This document shows, one piece after another, positions 22,860 to 35,240 of a DNA stretch of 64,000 nucleotides (positions are counted from its first letter, which is position 1; each line of letters starts with the position of its first letter). Source of the DNA: Nautilus pompilius (lineage: Eukaryota > Mollusca > Cephalopoda > Nautilida > Nautilidae). A program made the position numbers and the translations under genes. The stretch covers positions 992,001 through 1,056,000 of the forward strand of contig JACATO010000304.1 in NCBI GenBank assembly GCA_018389105.1, given 5' to 3'. The notes under the pieces were generated by a model. That model was not told the origin of the DNA. It did no database searches and saw nothing but the letters and a program-made list of their open reading frames with translations.

Positions 22860-22921
<62 letters not shown>
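22659..22921. repeat. CT-rich minisatellite with eight TGACGTCA octamers
   Basis: The unit is roughly CTCTCTGTACTGACGTCAT followed by a variable CT or TTTTT spacer. Perfect TGACGTCA palindromes start at 22687, 22710, 22731, 22754, 22777, 22802, 22825 and 22852, spaced 21-27 bp. The array is flanked by pure CT runs and ends in a CA run. TGACGTCA is the cAMP-response-element consensus bound by CREB/ATF proteins, but that use here is not shown. Periodicity near two helical turns is noteworthy. Confidence 0.97.
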
Positions 22922-23096
22922 ACAAACTCGTCCGCCCAAGCGGTTAGCTGTTTGTCTGCCAATTGTCAGAACTGCAGCAGATCTGGTGTCAGCAGTAGTT
23001 GTCATTAACATACTGGTATCCGGATCATGAGATTTTTGCTGAACCACTTAAAAAGAAAATTTTTTTTTTCCTTCCATTGCTAACATGATATCAACA

Positions 23097-23252
23097 GAGT
23101 TCTATGTATTGTTTCGCATTGGTCTGATAACTCGTCATTTATTCTACCATCAGGCTTTGAGACGGATTCGGACGAAGGATATGAACCTAATGCCCATTGT
23201 ACGTATGTTTCAGCTGAGCCCGAGATCTGTTAAGATCACAGACAGTTTAAAA
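23097..23252 (+). other. Possible exon, two competing frames
   Basis: The region begins after TGCTAACATGATATCAACAG, which offers a CTAAC branch point and an AG acceptor, with a T-rich tract upstream. One frame ends in the stop at about 23227 and includes GFETDSDEGYEPNAHCTYVS, an acidic, protein-like run. Another frame stays open to the good donor CAA|GTAAGT at 23253. No homologue is recognised. The two signals do not share one frame, which weakens the call. Confidence 0.22.
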
Positions 23253-24071
23253 CAAGTAAGTTTTGCTCACTCTTTATATCCGCTTTAAGGGACCAAAACA
23301 CAAGGCTCACAAGGCGATCACGTGACATTCACTTTCACGCTTGATGTCATTAGTCACCTTATCCTTCATATTTTGAAACGAGAGTGAAAAATAAAAACAA
23401 CAACAACAAAGAATAGTGAATGTTAGAAAACGGGAGCGTCCTGGAGCGGACGGTTTTATGCACAACTATGACGCAGTGCACAAAGTTCTTTGCAGTCTTC
23501 TCGACAGGAAAGCTACGCTGTCAGTCGCGCATGTTTGAAGTCGACCGAAAGTTTAAATTTACTGAGAATTTTAAGTTATTACAAAAAAAAACAAAAAAAA
23601 CAACCCAACTTTATGAAAGATTCTGAAGCAAATTAATTCTGTGTATTGTACAGATTTCAACGCCCTCTCTTCGACGTGTCATTCGATTACAACTAAATGA
23701 ATAGGTAAAATAAATAATTTTTTTTGTCTCCATTACCCTAATTCATTTATAAAGTCTCGTTTTCTTTTAAATATCGATATATATATATTTTTTTTTAATC
23801 CACCTCGTCTGTGCTGAGTTGCAGCACGGTCAGAAGTAGAGCGGAGTGGGGAGAAAATTCGATGACCTTTTGACATTCCATGCGAAACCCACACCAATTT
23901 CCTTATTATCTTTGGATTGAAGACGCGAGACATTTTGTCACTGTATAATCACGAGATGCAGAGAGAATGGACCGGTTTCGCCCAAACATTATTAGCAACG
24001 ATAGCCGTCCGGTGTTTACTGTACTAAGATCTGCATGAAGTCTTGAGTCAGATGGCGCTTAGGAATGACTC

Positions 24072-24139
<68 letters not shown>
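24072..24139. repeat. (ATA)n trinucleotide microsatellite, ~68 bp
   Basis: Uninterrupted AAT/ATA repeat of about 22 units. It creates poly-Asn and poly-Tyr frames on the two strands that are artefacts. Confidence 0.98.
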
Positions 24140-24140
<1 letters not shown>

Positions 24141-27100
24141 TAAACAAGAACCAGAAGAAGAAAGAAGACATTGGGATAATAGATTGGCAGCTGGGGGAAA
24201 AGGATTCCCCTCTATTTTGCAATAGAAATGAGGGGAGGAGGTGGGATAGAGAAAGAGAGAGAGAGAGAACACAGCCATTGAACGTGCTTTGTTCATTGAA
24301 TCAAGGAAACGTTTTGATCCGTGCCATCTGTGAACGATTGATTTTGCCATACGTGTTGGTTGCCATTAACTTAACTTGTTTAATAAACTCGCCTCTCAGC
24401 GTCCTGGGCTGCGTCTCAACCCCGATAAACATCACGAGCCGGTGCTAATAGCTTTGTTTATATGGTGTAAGCCGAGGACGGGACCCATTTGCAACTTCTT
24501 ACGGTTCTCGCCCTCTTGAAAGAAAGATTACCGTAAATGTTTTATCTATCATAAAAATACATCTCATGCATTTATTATTTTTAAATTACCGATATTAAAA
24601 TTCTAGACATTTTAAAGAACACCTCACCTTACAATAAGTCTTGCAGACAGCGGGTTTATCAATATTTACGCCAGTACCTGGCGATATTCTCCGTCCTAGA
24701 GCTGAGAGTAAAGTCGCTAACTCTCAACGGTGGAAGGCTCCCAAACTCGATTTCTTCATATAATTTCGTTATTTTGAAACAACAACAACAGTTTAACGTT
24801 TGTCAGTATAAAACGAATAACATTTTCAAAAAGTAATTAATACGGTTTGTACAGTTAATGTAAAAAATGGTAATTTTGGAAAACAGATAACAGCAAAAGT
24901 CATTCATTCAGCTGTACTATAATTCTGTTGAGAAATTACTTGGGGCAGAATCGTGAGATTAGAAAGTTTTTCTTAAAGTTTAATAATCTCTCCAACGTTT
25001 TGACCGATGTCTACAACGTAATTAGTATTCAGAATCTTGATTGCGGGATTTTGATGGAAATAATAATAACTGTCAGATGTTTTCTTTGCTCCTTACTGGC
25101 ATCAGTTGTATTGTGGCCATTGGACAAAGGTTGAGCCGACCGGGCTAAATGGCGCAGTTCCCCCTATCATGTGTTAGTCACGAGGATGAAAAACATTCCG
25201 TGCACAGTCGCATCCGTCGTGAACCTTCCAGCGTTGACAGAATACCGAGGTTATCTGATATTGAGAGAAGCGACGCAATCCGGGGAGGAGGCTTCCAGTT
25301 GGGATGACCTGGTGGTCTGCGCTCCCTGACATTTTCAGTTGTCGACATATCGACCAGAAGAGGAGACTTGGTGTGGGCTGGGATTTAAACAAATTACAAC
25401 AGAACCAAGTCCTGTATGTAGTCTGCATATTTACAGTAAAATTTATTGTCAAATTAGAGAGTCTTTTACAGAAATGCTTTGACGTTTATGGCTGACACAG
25501 TATCCCGTGAACCACCGCGGCTCACTCTTTTTAGATGTTACTTCGCGTGCCAGGCGTTTACGGCTTCCACCTGCCTCTGCCTTCGGTGTGTCGCGTGATG
25601 TGGGGTCCCCGAGATGACGCTTGATGAACGAGCCTCGGCGGCTGTTGCTCTGCATCTGAATGAGGGATCCCTTGCGTTATCGGTTGTCGTGTTGGAGCCC
25701 TTACCCGCGAGCGCGAGGACTGGCTCGTTTGACTTTTTTAACGAAGCACAAACATGGGTGAGGGAGAGCGGACAAAAGGACAGAATTCGTGGACGGGAGT
25801 AGCTAACAGAGCTACAGAAGGGATGGACCTCGGGGAATTCGCTTTAATCTTGAAAATATCCTTAAAACTACGAGCCTGCCCTGCCAGGAGATGTAGTTTT
25901 CTTAATCGGCGGCGGAGGGAAACCGGAGTACGTGGAAACATCGCACAAAATAGAATCGGAACACGTAAATAAACTAGGGTAAATGATGAATTAGTCACTG
26001 ATGTAACTAGCCTAGGGTGCTAAATATCGTGTTATCTTACAGATTCCTGTGTTTGACTATACACTTCCCCGAGTAATACATTAAACTATAATGTATGTTT
26101 TGGGGGGTTTCTGTATCTAACAGAAATTTAATTTTAAATAAGTTGTCGCTTGTAACTATTTAGGAATGTTTGTTACGCAATTAAGAACCGTGAAACTTTC
26201 TGCATTCAAATGTGTCGAAACGGGTAAAGAGAATAAATAGTTTAGATCAGTCGAAAACTGACATAAAAAAGGACTAAAAATTGAATTTCTTTTGTATAGA
26301 AAACATAATGCATTTCATTAAATGCATTTTTGAAGGCAAAAATGGATGATAGCTTTCATTACCATTTGTGTTTTATTTATGTTAAAATATTATCACTAAC
26401 TCGACAGATTTACTCTGTAACAGCAACAATAATAAAAACGTTTTTACAATGAATGTTACATATTTTATTAAAACTGTGGCGTGCTTTTTGTTAAACTAAA
26501 GACGGATTTTATCTGAATTTTAGAAATTTTAATTTTGTTTTGTAAATATTTCAAGTAACACGTTATGAATAAGATAGAACGAAAATCACAGTAGAAAATC
26601 TGTAAGCCGACTTTGTACTATGGAATTTTTGCATCAAATGGCATCGTCAGATAAAGAATGTGCCCCCCTTTTTTTTAGAAAAAAAAATGAATGTAGAGGG
26701 GTAAAAGTTTAATTTTGAAAGCTTATTTGTGACAAATTACGAAGACCAGCGATGATTACCGAAACCAAAAAGTTGCGAAGAGGTATCGTTTTCACCTACT
26801 AGGCAACTTTGGTTCAGCTGTCACAATAATGAGCAATTATTAGCGGAGTTTTTTTCCCGTTACGAAACTGGGCGCTCAACATGAATCTAAAACGAAACTA
26901 AAATGTCAATAGCTCAATTACAAGGAAACAAAATCCGAAGCAAAAGGTGATAGTCCCATTCTGCGTTCACTTTTGGTTTGAATTTCTTGTTCACTTTGTC
27001 GAGGCAACGTCAGCACACCAGCGTTATTTCATATTTCGATTCCGATAGATCGGACAGCCGGGTATCAAATTGTGCATTATCTTTATCTTTAACTTCTCCG

Positions 27101-28175
27101 GATGGCGCTGGCTCGCGCCTACAATCCAGATTTAACTTTTAATTTTCCAAAAGAAAAGTTTCTGCTGAAAACAATCAGCGGATTAAAGGTCATCCGTGCT
27201 GGCTGCCATAGAAAATCAGAAGTATAATTTACCACTAGAGTTGAAAGCCAGTAATTGTCTTGAAAGTTCCAGGTTAAAGGTAGCCAACTAGTTGTAATAG
27301 GCGAGCCTTTGGAAGCGTTATACAGCAGACCATATTGCACATCCACGACACATTGTTTAAGGTTTTGACACGAGAGCTTTCACATCCACCATACACGTTT
27401 GAAAATATCAAAAAGTTTAAATTTACTGAACTTTAAAAAAAATCTAACGAGCAAAGTAACTTAGTACAAAAACATGATTTTTAGTTACGCAATACACTTA
27501 GTCTCTTTAATGACGGAGTTCCTGTTAAGTGAGTTATTTTAATTGGTATAAGTCAGTCTCGCGTAATCAGTAAATGCTTGTAAACTTGTTTTAAAATGTA
27601 GCTGCGGTTATTTATCATATAATGACTATTCATTCCCCTTTTTACTTATATATATAATACCTTTCAAAAAATAAAGTAAAAAATTAGAACACAGAGCTTT
27701 AATACTTGCAGTTCAACAAATATTTCAGTTGGATGGCTCGCTCGGCGCAGTGATTTATCTTGAGAAGAAAGGTCACGTATCGAGATGCCTTTGTGGGTAT
27801 TGTCGTTATGTATGAAGTTGTCTTAGCGCTCCGTTCCGTTGGCTAACAATCCCAGCTTTTAATGCGATCTGGATTAATCAATGATCGGCTGGTTTTCAGA
27901 ATAAAATTTGCGTAAGCAGTTGACTTGCAAAAATCCCCGCCTTTGTCGATCGGATTAAATTTTGAAATTTTTATCTTCAAGTAAATATGCATACGTATCG
28001 CATTTATATTGTTATTGAAACGAGGAATAGAAAGCAAATATATTGGAAAAGAAAACCTATTAGTCATGCGTCATTTTTTTAAGGCATAGCGTTAAACGTA
28101 ATGGATGCGTCGAGGCTGAAGCGGACCTTTAAAGGATGCTATACTCTGATTTCATTCTCGACTCATCAGATAGAC
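24140..28175. other. No gene seen; CpG-richer block 25140-25980
   Basis: Mixed sequence with overlapping short frames on both strands of the CpG-richer block. None reads as a known protein and no splice-bounded frame convinced me. Confidence 0.55.

Positions 28176-28268
<93 letters not shown>
28176..28268. repeat. (CT)n microsatellite, ~93 bp
   Basis: Nearly pure CT repeat with two slips (TTC and CCT). It lacks the TGACGTCA insertions of the 22.7-kb array. Confidence 0.97.
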
Positions 28269-28271
<3 letters not shown>

Positions 28272-31200
28272 ATTAACGGAAAAAATTAAAACATCTAAAT
28301 ATTTTTAATGTTTGGTGGTGGTGTTCTTGTTGATGTTGCTCTTTTTTTTGGAACGCTCAGGGGAATTTCATCAATTATAAAAACTGATGGTAATAGAAAC
28401 TAAGAGAAATTCATACATTGACGTCTCTTACAAAGCAAAACGTCCAAGCATAGTTGTTGAGGTTGGTAATTCAATGATAAAGCAAAGATACTTTTCGTTC
28501 AGTTCAACTCGTCTATACAACAAAATGGTTTATTCATGTACAAGACATGTAATTCATTGCTCTAAACTTTGCGATTATGGAGGAACCTCTACGCTTTGTC
28601 GTTTGCTACGTGCTGGGTGCCGTTCCCATATGAGAAAACAACCACCACCCTTAGAGCGTTTAGCCCTGTATTATACTCAAAACGAGCAAGGTTTGTCTGT
28701 TTTTTTTTTTTTTTTTTATATAAAAATCAAAAGAAGGTTATTAATTAAACACTAGGTTTTCTATTCGAAAGTGCTTTATCTCGTGCTTGTAACAAACTAA
28801 AAAGAAAATACGATTACTCTTATAGTATAACAATAAAATATACTAGAAATTACTATGCTCGGAGTATTGCCGTTAGCTCTGTGATGGGTATTGTCCTTTC
28901 TGCTGGCCCCTTGCTTTCCGTTCACAATCAAACATTACATCATAGAAAAGTTATCAATCTTCCAAATCCAAGGATAAACTTTCGCACTGAACTGATCTCA
29001 GCGCTGTCAGCCAGCTAGCCTACCTGTCCTCTAACCTACGCAGTGGCACAAAAGAGTTGGTCTGGTCGACCATCGCGTTCTTTCGCATCATTTGAAGTCT
29101 GGAACCAAGTTTTTCTATCAAAACTGAAGAGAGAGAGAAAAATAAAAATCTATCATTGCTATCAATGTTAACTTGCTATCACTTACTAACCCATAGCAAC
29201 TTCTAAAACGTCGAGAAAACTTACAGGGGGAGACAACTTCGGAACGTTTAACTCTCTTATTATACTCATTGGTAAGTTAAGCTTACGTCTGTTGGGCACC
29301 AGTTCCTCCCAGCTAGATGAATAATGTGAATACTTAAATTCTGAAATCTTAAAGACCTTGATCGAAGTTCGTAGATACTTCGTCCTTATGCGACTGCTGA
29401 AGGAATACAGATAATTGCTGCAAATGACTGGTGAACGGAAACCACTGGCTGCTGATTAGCCAAGCTATAATATAGTCCTCCTATTCGTTGATTTAACAAA
29501 TCTGCTTTTGTAACATCTTCGGAAACTGAAAGTGCAAAAATCTGTAAGCGAAGAAAAATGTAAGACCAGGTTTCGAGAACGTTTTAAAGGTACTTTCAGT
29601 TTTATCTGGAGTAAAATATAGTATATCTTGTGTGTAGTTATGGAACGAGTAATGGTTGCTTTTTCTGAGAAATCGTCGTTTACTAGGAAACTCGTTATTT
29701 ACTCTCCCATCATTAAACAGGCCAAAAAACAAACAAAAAAATTAGTTTAATTCCAGCTTCTGGAGTTATAACTGTCAGGCTGAAATGAATTAATATTTCG
29801 GTATATCTAGAGATCAGGCGCTAGGATGAAAAAAAAATTTTTTTTTTTTTATTTTGCTCTCTTTCCTCTTTAGGCAGCGTTTAGAAATTTACCAACAGCA
29901 CGTATTGAACGTTTGGCAATCAATCATTTGAAAGCAAACAGATCGCCGGGATTATTTCTCTGGTAGCGCGTGTCTTTCCCGTTGGCTCTGGGGTCACGCA
30001 GTGGTATTCGTGGGACTGGCGACATCTCTTTTGTCATGTGAGAAGTGGTAATTTTGAGGTAGTGACCTGATGTTCTGCCTGTCTCCGTGTTCTACGGACA
30101 TCCCTGGAGGTTTCTGTGACAACTGTCTGGGGCGTGTCACGAGGCAAAGGCCTCGTTAGGGTCTCCGTTCTACACAGTCACCGTCAAACTCTTCCTTCTC
30201 GCCGAAGAGGAGGGGTGGGTGGGTGTTTGTGACCTGCCTGTTTGATAAACAGAAGGGCAGTAAAAGTTATTGAAGTCTTGCTCTTCTCTTTAATTGACAC
30301 CGTGGGAAGAGGAGCCAAGCTGATACAGGATTCAGGCAGACAGGCTGGTGATTTTAAAGAGAACAATTACGTGACAGTCTGGAAAAGAAACATTAAAGAG
30401 CCAATTTAAGTAGACGCTGCTGTTGGTTTTTGTTTCTTGATTGATCGTGAAAACGCCACTCGCTGTCAGTGAGAGGCTATTGTAACATTGACGATTGCTG
30501 AATATTTGAATGGGGAATGAAAATGCCACCAAAACTACTCAGCTGGCTGCGGAAAAGCATCTTCTTTTAATATTTGCATCTCTCTTTTTTCATTGAACAC
30601 TGTATGTAACCCGCCTTCCACTGTAAACAGAGATAGCGTTTTTCTAAACTTAGCATTTCTGACATCTACATCATCCAGTTAATTACCTAGAATCGTGTAA
30701 AACATAAGCACAGTAAGTACACGTCGAGCATCTATTTTATTTGGCTAGCTTTAGTGGTTACAAAGACAGAGAAGGGGGAATATATATACGATCACTATAA
30801 CTACAGTTTCCGGTGGTATGGTTTTGTAGTTTTCGTGTTTCTTCGTCTCACGTGGTATTTATATTTAATTTAATATAAGTGCCGCGTAGTCTCTCGGTAA
30901 TGACGATGTTTTTCTCGGCGTTTAAAGTTTATCAGTAACCACGGGCAAAAGTTCATTTGCACGTTAACGATGACAAACAGGCGAACCGAAAAGACCAGCC
31001 TTACATCATGCTAAAAATTACACAAAACGAATGTAATCCAAACTGAAAGAATACAAATCAACGCGTGGCTAACCGACGAAGTACGAACAGAGCAGGCGAG
31101 TTATTCGTGTGTGTGTGTGTTTTCTTTTCCTTTGGTCAACAATCGAAGCAGCGAAACAGAAACCAGTTGATTTAGTGCGCACGGCATTCTGGGTAATCAC

Positions 31201-31515
31201 AGACGAGTTCTTTTAATTTCATTTAGAATATTATAAGAGATCCCTTTCCTTATAAACTTACAAAATTCCAACAACTAAAATTCGTTTGCGTCCTAATGTC
31301 ATCCTTTAAGTTGTAGCAGTGGTTGTAACACTTACAAAAACTTTATTTACTCATAAATGAGCCGCTAGGAGGCGGCTGATTATTTTCTTGCTGACAGTTT
31401 CTCAGTACGTTGATAGAGGAAAAAACTCGTAAAATAGAAGTGTGTACTACGTCACGTGACATTGTTAATAGCGCGCAAAACAAGTCTGAGAATTGATACT
31501 TTTTAGTGTTGTTTT
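28269..31515. other. No gene seen
   Basis: Anonymous sequence. A 122-codon plus-strand frame at 28387-28755 ends in a poly-Phe run from a T-tract and has no recognisable domain. A GGGGGAGACAACTTC motif (mollusc-like GGGAGATAAC variant) lies at about 29225. A long A/T palindrome occurs at 29829-29852. Confidence 0.55.
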
Positions 31516-31560
31516 ATGTCGGTCGTTAAAAATGAACCAAAGAAGACTTTTGGGCCCCGT
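31516..31560 (+). other. Possible first coding exon (15 codons)
   Basis: ATG 31516 opens MSVVKNEPKKTFGPR directly before the donor GTAAGT at 31561. Upstream, 31450-31460 contains GTCACGTGAC, an E-box palindrome, in a CpG-containing stretch that could be promoter-like. No downstream exon was found and the start context is ordinary. A chance ATG-to-donor combination is quite possible. Confidence 0.2.
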
Positions 31561-32449
31561 GTAAGTTTGGCCATCAGTAAACTTCAACGCCAACTACTTT
31601 AATGGCTGATGCTTGTAAGAAAAGCGATCTGTTGGGAGGAGAATTCTGTGGGGAGATTGTGTATCGCCGTGGGAGCAATAACAAGCGATCTGCTGTAGAT
31701 TCTGAGCAGCAGGGTTGGAGCTGAAAGTAGTCGCGTCTTTTATAGAAGAAGGAAAAAGTAAAGCAGCCCAGCGAAATGGTTGCCGTGATTAACTGAGATG
31801 AAACGTCTGCAGAACTGGGGGGGGAGGGTTTTGAGACGGAGTCTCAGCGTAAGGCAGAAGTCGTCACGAATACAGCGAATTTCTATGAGGAAGAAAGATA
31901 ATCTTGTCGATACGTTTTCGAAGGATGAACGAATCGAATGCTTTCTCGTTCAGTAAATAAATGACAAAAAACAATACAGAAAACGTGAAGGTTTTCACTT
32001 GACGACGCAATAAAAAAAAAAAATTATGGTTAATTTCGATTGATATTTAGGTGAAATCAGTAAATTTTTCATACCACCCCGTCGTTTTAAATTTTTTGAA
32101 AATAATGAATAATTACCATATTTCTACACGTGAAAATTTAACCTCTCACCTAATACAATCCCAAAACAAAAGACACGCAGGCTATTAAAGGCCTGTTATC
32201 TAAAATTGTTGTTTAGCGCTCTAAAGTCAGTCTATACAGAAATTATATATATAATACATATTTAGCCAAATTTTTATTAAATGCAAACCATTTTTATTTG
32301 TTTATAAAATTGCTTTATTGATAATGTGTCTGCTTATGGGATGACTTTATAATACAACGCAAACAAAAATTTTATAATTTTAAAATAGACTAAAAAAATT
32401 ATCTCTCTGTAATAATTCTTATATAATATCTGAATCCGAGGGTTGGCAA

Positions 32450-32703
32450 TCACGTCACCATGCCATGGGCACTTAGATGATGGGGCAGGCCCCTGAGCTA
32501 CCACTTCGATCCCTACTAGTGCCCTTCCTTTTTAGATGTGACAGGAAACCGGGGTACCCAGAGGAAATCCAAGGGACTGGCTTGGAAAGGATAGCGCGAA
32601 GAAACCATGTCAGGAAAATACGCTATTCCAAGCCGGTCCCAACCGGGATTCGAATACCGCCCTAAACTATGAACTAACCACCGAACTACTGCATCGCCTT
32701 GTT
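32450..32703 (-). mobile_element. tRNA-derived SINE, reverse orientation
   Basis: On the minus strand the tRNA-like head contains TTCGGTGGTTAGTTC (A-box region, about 32685-32670). It has a good B box, ATTCGAATCCCGG, near 32657-32645. The body then shows GGGTACCCCGGTTTCCTGTC and ACATCTAAAAAGGAAGGGC, the core shared with the copies at 57.9 and 62.2 kb. It is about 250 bp long. The 3' end lacks an obvious tail. Confidence 0.82.
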
Positions 32704-34499
32704 TTTAAAACTCGATTACAGATTGAAAAGCATATCAACATCATAAAAAATAAGAAATAAACTGCCAATCCCCATATAGAATATAATTTTAACTTAAAAT
32801 AGATGTAATTCACTTTTAGTGGCCAAATCTTAGATATTCAAAAAAATTTATAACAAATTCAAATATGTTTTTAGCGAAGTTCAACCAAAGTTCATTTTTG
32901 ATTTCACTTTTTAGCCGATAGCAACATTTTTTGAGTTGTTGTTTTTGTTGTTTCTTTTTTTTTTTTTTTACAAAAAAGAATAATGCAAAGTTTTGTTATT
33001 CGTTGGCAGGGTGTCAAGAAAAAAGACAAGTCTAACACTGAAATTGTCGTTCTTGATAACCTACGTAACTGAGAGACTTGACTGTTGGGGAAAGAAACCT
33101 GACGCTGCTGCCGATATTGAACAAGAAGGAAAGTTCACGTCAGCGTTGGTACTCGCCTCCCTGTGCTCACCTTACACAATCGAGGATAACCGCAGATTTC
33201 TTTACGAAGGGCCTGCCCCCTCTCTTTCCTTATTTTTCTAATGGTTTCAATGTAAAATCGCTACCTGTCCCGTTTTCTGCTTTAAAGAGGCCCAAGGCGA
33301 AGAGTTTTGACCCAGTTTTAGTCTCTCTATTTTTTAAACTAATACTGGCAGTCGGGTAATATTTACACCAAATAGTAGAAAGATTTGAACAATATAAGCA
33401 TGGTTGCGATGCTGTGACGATTCGATTGAATACAAGTCGTCGAAGGCTAATATAAATGTTGGGTTATGTGAACAAATGATAAAATGGCTTTTAATAAAAG
33501 TCCCGCATACATGAAAGCAACATGCGAAGTTTTCTTGACGGCCTTAAGGTGGTTAAAGAATTTTAAGACGTTCACTTAGACGTCCGCGTCAATGTGAATC
33601 GTCTAATGCACGACCGAGATTTATTGCCGGCCCGCGCACTCGAGCCGGAGATGCCAGGAACATCTCAAGCTAGCCGTCGACAGCAAGTCGGATTCTCCAT
33701 CATTGTAAGGACCGCGAGAAGGCTTTCAGAAAAAAACAGACGGCCAGTGAAAGATGCCTGAGAGAGAGTAGGAGGCGTAATTGTCGGGCTCCAGACGAGG
33801 ACCGGCAGACCGAAGTAAAACGGTCGAGAAAAGAAGCAAGCGCCGTGAAGTTTATTTTCAGCGCTGAAAGAACTTTTACATACGGCTTTTCGAATGGAGG
33901 ACGTGTTGACTGAAGAAGTCGTCTTTGTGCCATTTCCTCATATATCTTGAGAGAGTCATCGGGAATATTCGTTTGATCAGAGACTTTACGGAAAAGATAA
34001 AACAAGCAGCTGATTTACATTAAAGATAAAATGAATTGGACGCCGATAAATATATATATTTTATGATAATAATAACAATAAAAAGTATAAATAATTATTA
34101 GTACAACTTAGATTTTCTGTAAACCACATCAGTTTTATCTTATTTGTACCTGCACTCCAGCCTAGAATCTTTAGGTATTATTGGTGTTGATTGGCTGTGT
34201 GTTTGGTCAGCCCACTCGAAATGAAAAACGGGTGGAGCTGGGGCGATATTCGGGCTGGTTGTTACAAAAGGTTCTATTAATGAGGAAGATGCTATGTGTC
34301 ACAGCCCCCCTATACCTCAATCTGTACTGGATACTACGACGACAAAAACTACTCACAAACGGTATCTATCTCTCTAATAATACACACGGATAATAATAAC
34401 TCGGCCACCTGTTGCTACCAAGACGTGCAGCTTTTGTTGCGGAAAACAGAGCGCATGGAGAAGCAGCAGCGTGATTGTCTTCACTTTAGTAATTGGTAA
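32704..34499. other. No gene seen; CpG-rich patch 33560-33980
   Basis: The CpG-rich patch holds a 101-codon minus-strand frame (33700-34005) without recognisable features. The rest is AT-rich. Confidence 0.5.
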
Positions 34500-35240
34500 A
34501 ACCAGTCTTTTGCAGTACAAAGAGCTTCTATGATGTCTGGCAATGAATAAACGGAGTTTCCTATCATCGTCTGTTTTAGGGTCCTCTGTTCGTTCAGATC
34601 TTCCGTTGATTCCTCATATTGGCGTAATGCTAACGGGTTGCTTTCAGCTAACGAAGCAGATGCTCCCACAGTTTATCCATGGGATTTATATCAGGGCTTT
34701 GGAGCACTCAGAGATGAAGCTGAAAACCTTCGACTGCAGTCACGCGAGGAAATGTGACTCGTAGCGCCATCCTGAAGAATATGGGTGTTGAATCTCAGCA
34801 TTACTTGTGCTGTAGTGCAGTCCATGCCATAAAATCCCTTCCTTCGTACTTGACCGGTGCGATCTGTGAACGTTAATTGCTAAACCCTGAGCTCATTGGA
34901 GAAAAGTACACGCCTCCAATACTTGACAGTCTTTCCAGGCCACGTGCTCTGACCAGACCTTTCAAAAAGTGTTATTTCTACTGAACAGAAGAGACTTCAT
35001 ACCACAAACACAAACACACACACACACCATCTCTGTGTCCAAGTCAGTTAAACATGACGTTAGACCCTTCTTTAGCTTATTTCTTCTGCATGAGCCTTCG
35101 TTAGGAAGAGAAACTTGATGACAAACGCGTATGCGACAAGTAATAGCGCGTTCTTGTCGTGGTGCTATAATCGACGTTCTTCCTGGTCGCCTTTCCGCAG
35201 CAATAACATTCGCCTTGGCGAACATCTCGAGGAATCGACT
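34500..35240 (-). pseudogene. Tc1-like transposase pseudogene, copy 2
   Basis: On the minus strand ERRPGRTSIIAPRQERAITC (about 35203-35140) fits the PRSGRP linker after the first helix-turn-helix. RVLFSNELRV (about 34916-34885) stands for the W-x-x-VLFSDESRF block. RFNTHILQDGATSHISS corresponds to FQQDNAPCH-type sequence, and SPDINPMDKLWEHLLR (34702-34650) corresponds to SPDLNPIENLWD. The second-domain frame is lost between blocks, and a CA microsatellite lies inside at 35003-35028. Terminal repeats were not identified, so boundaries are those of readable protein. Confidence 0.82.
35003..35028. repeat. CA microsatellite in Tc1 remnant
   Basis: Short CA repeat interrupted by AA, located within the decayed transposase. 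Confidence 0.9.

Noticed and set aside
22736..23047. 103-codon Arg/Glu-repeat frame on the minus strand
   Set aside because: It is a translation of the CT/GA minisatellite and adjacent microsatellite.
24065..24448. 127-codon frame with a poly-Asn run
   Set aside because: The length comes from the ATA microsatellite; nothing after the run resembles a known protein.
28387..28755. 122-codon open frame
   Set aside because: No recognised domain, ends in a T-tract poly-Phe stretch, and composition is like surrounding DNA.
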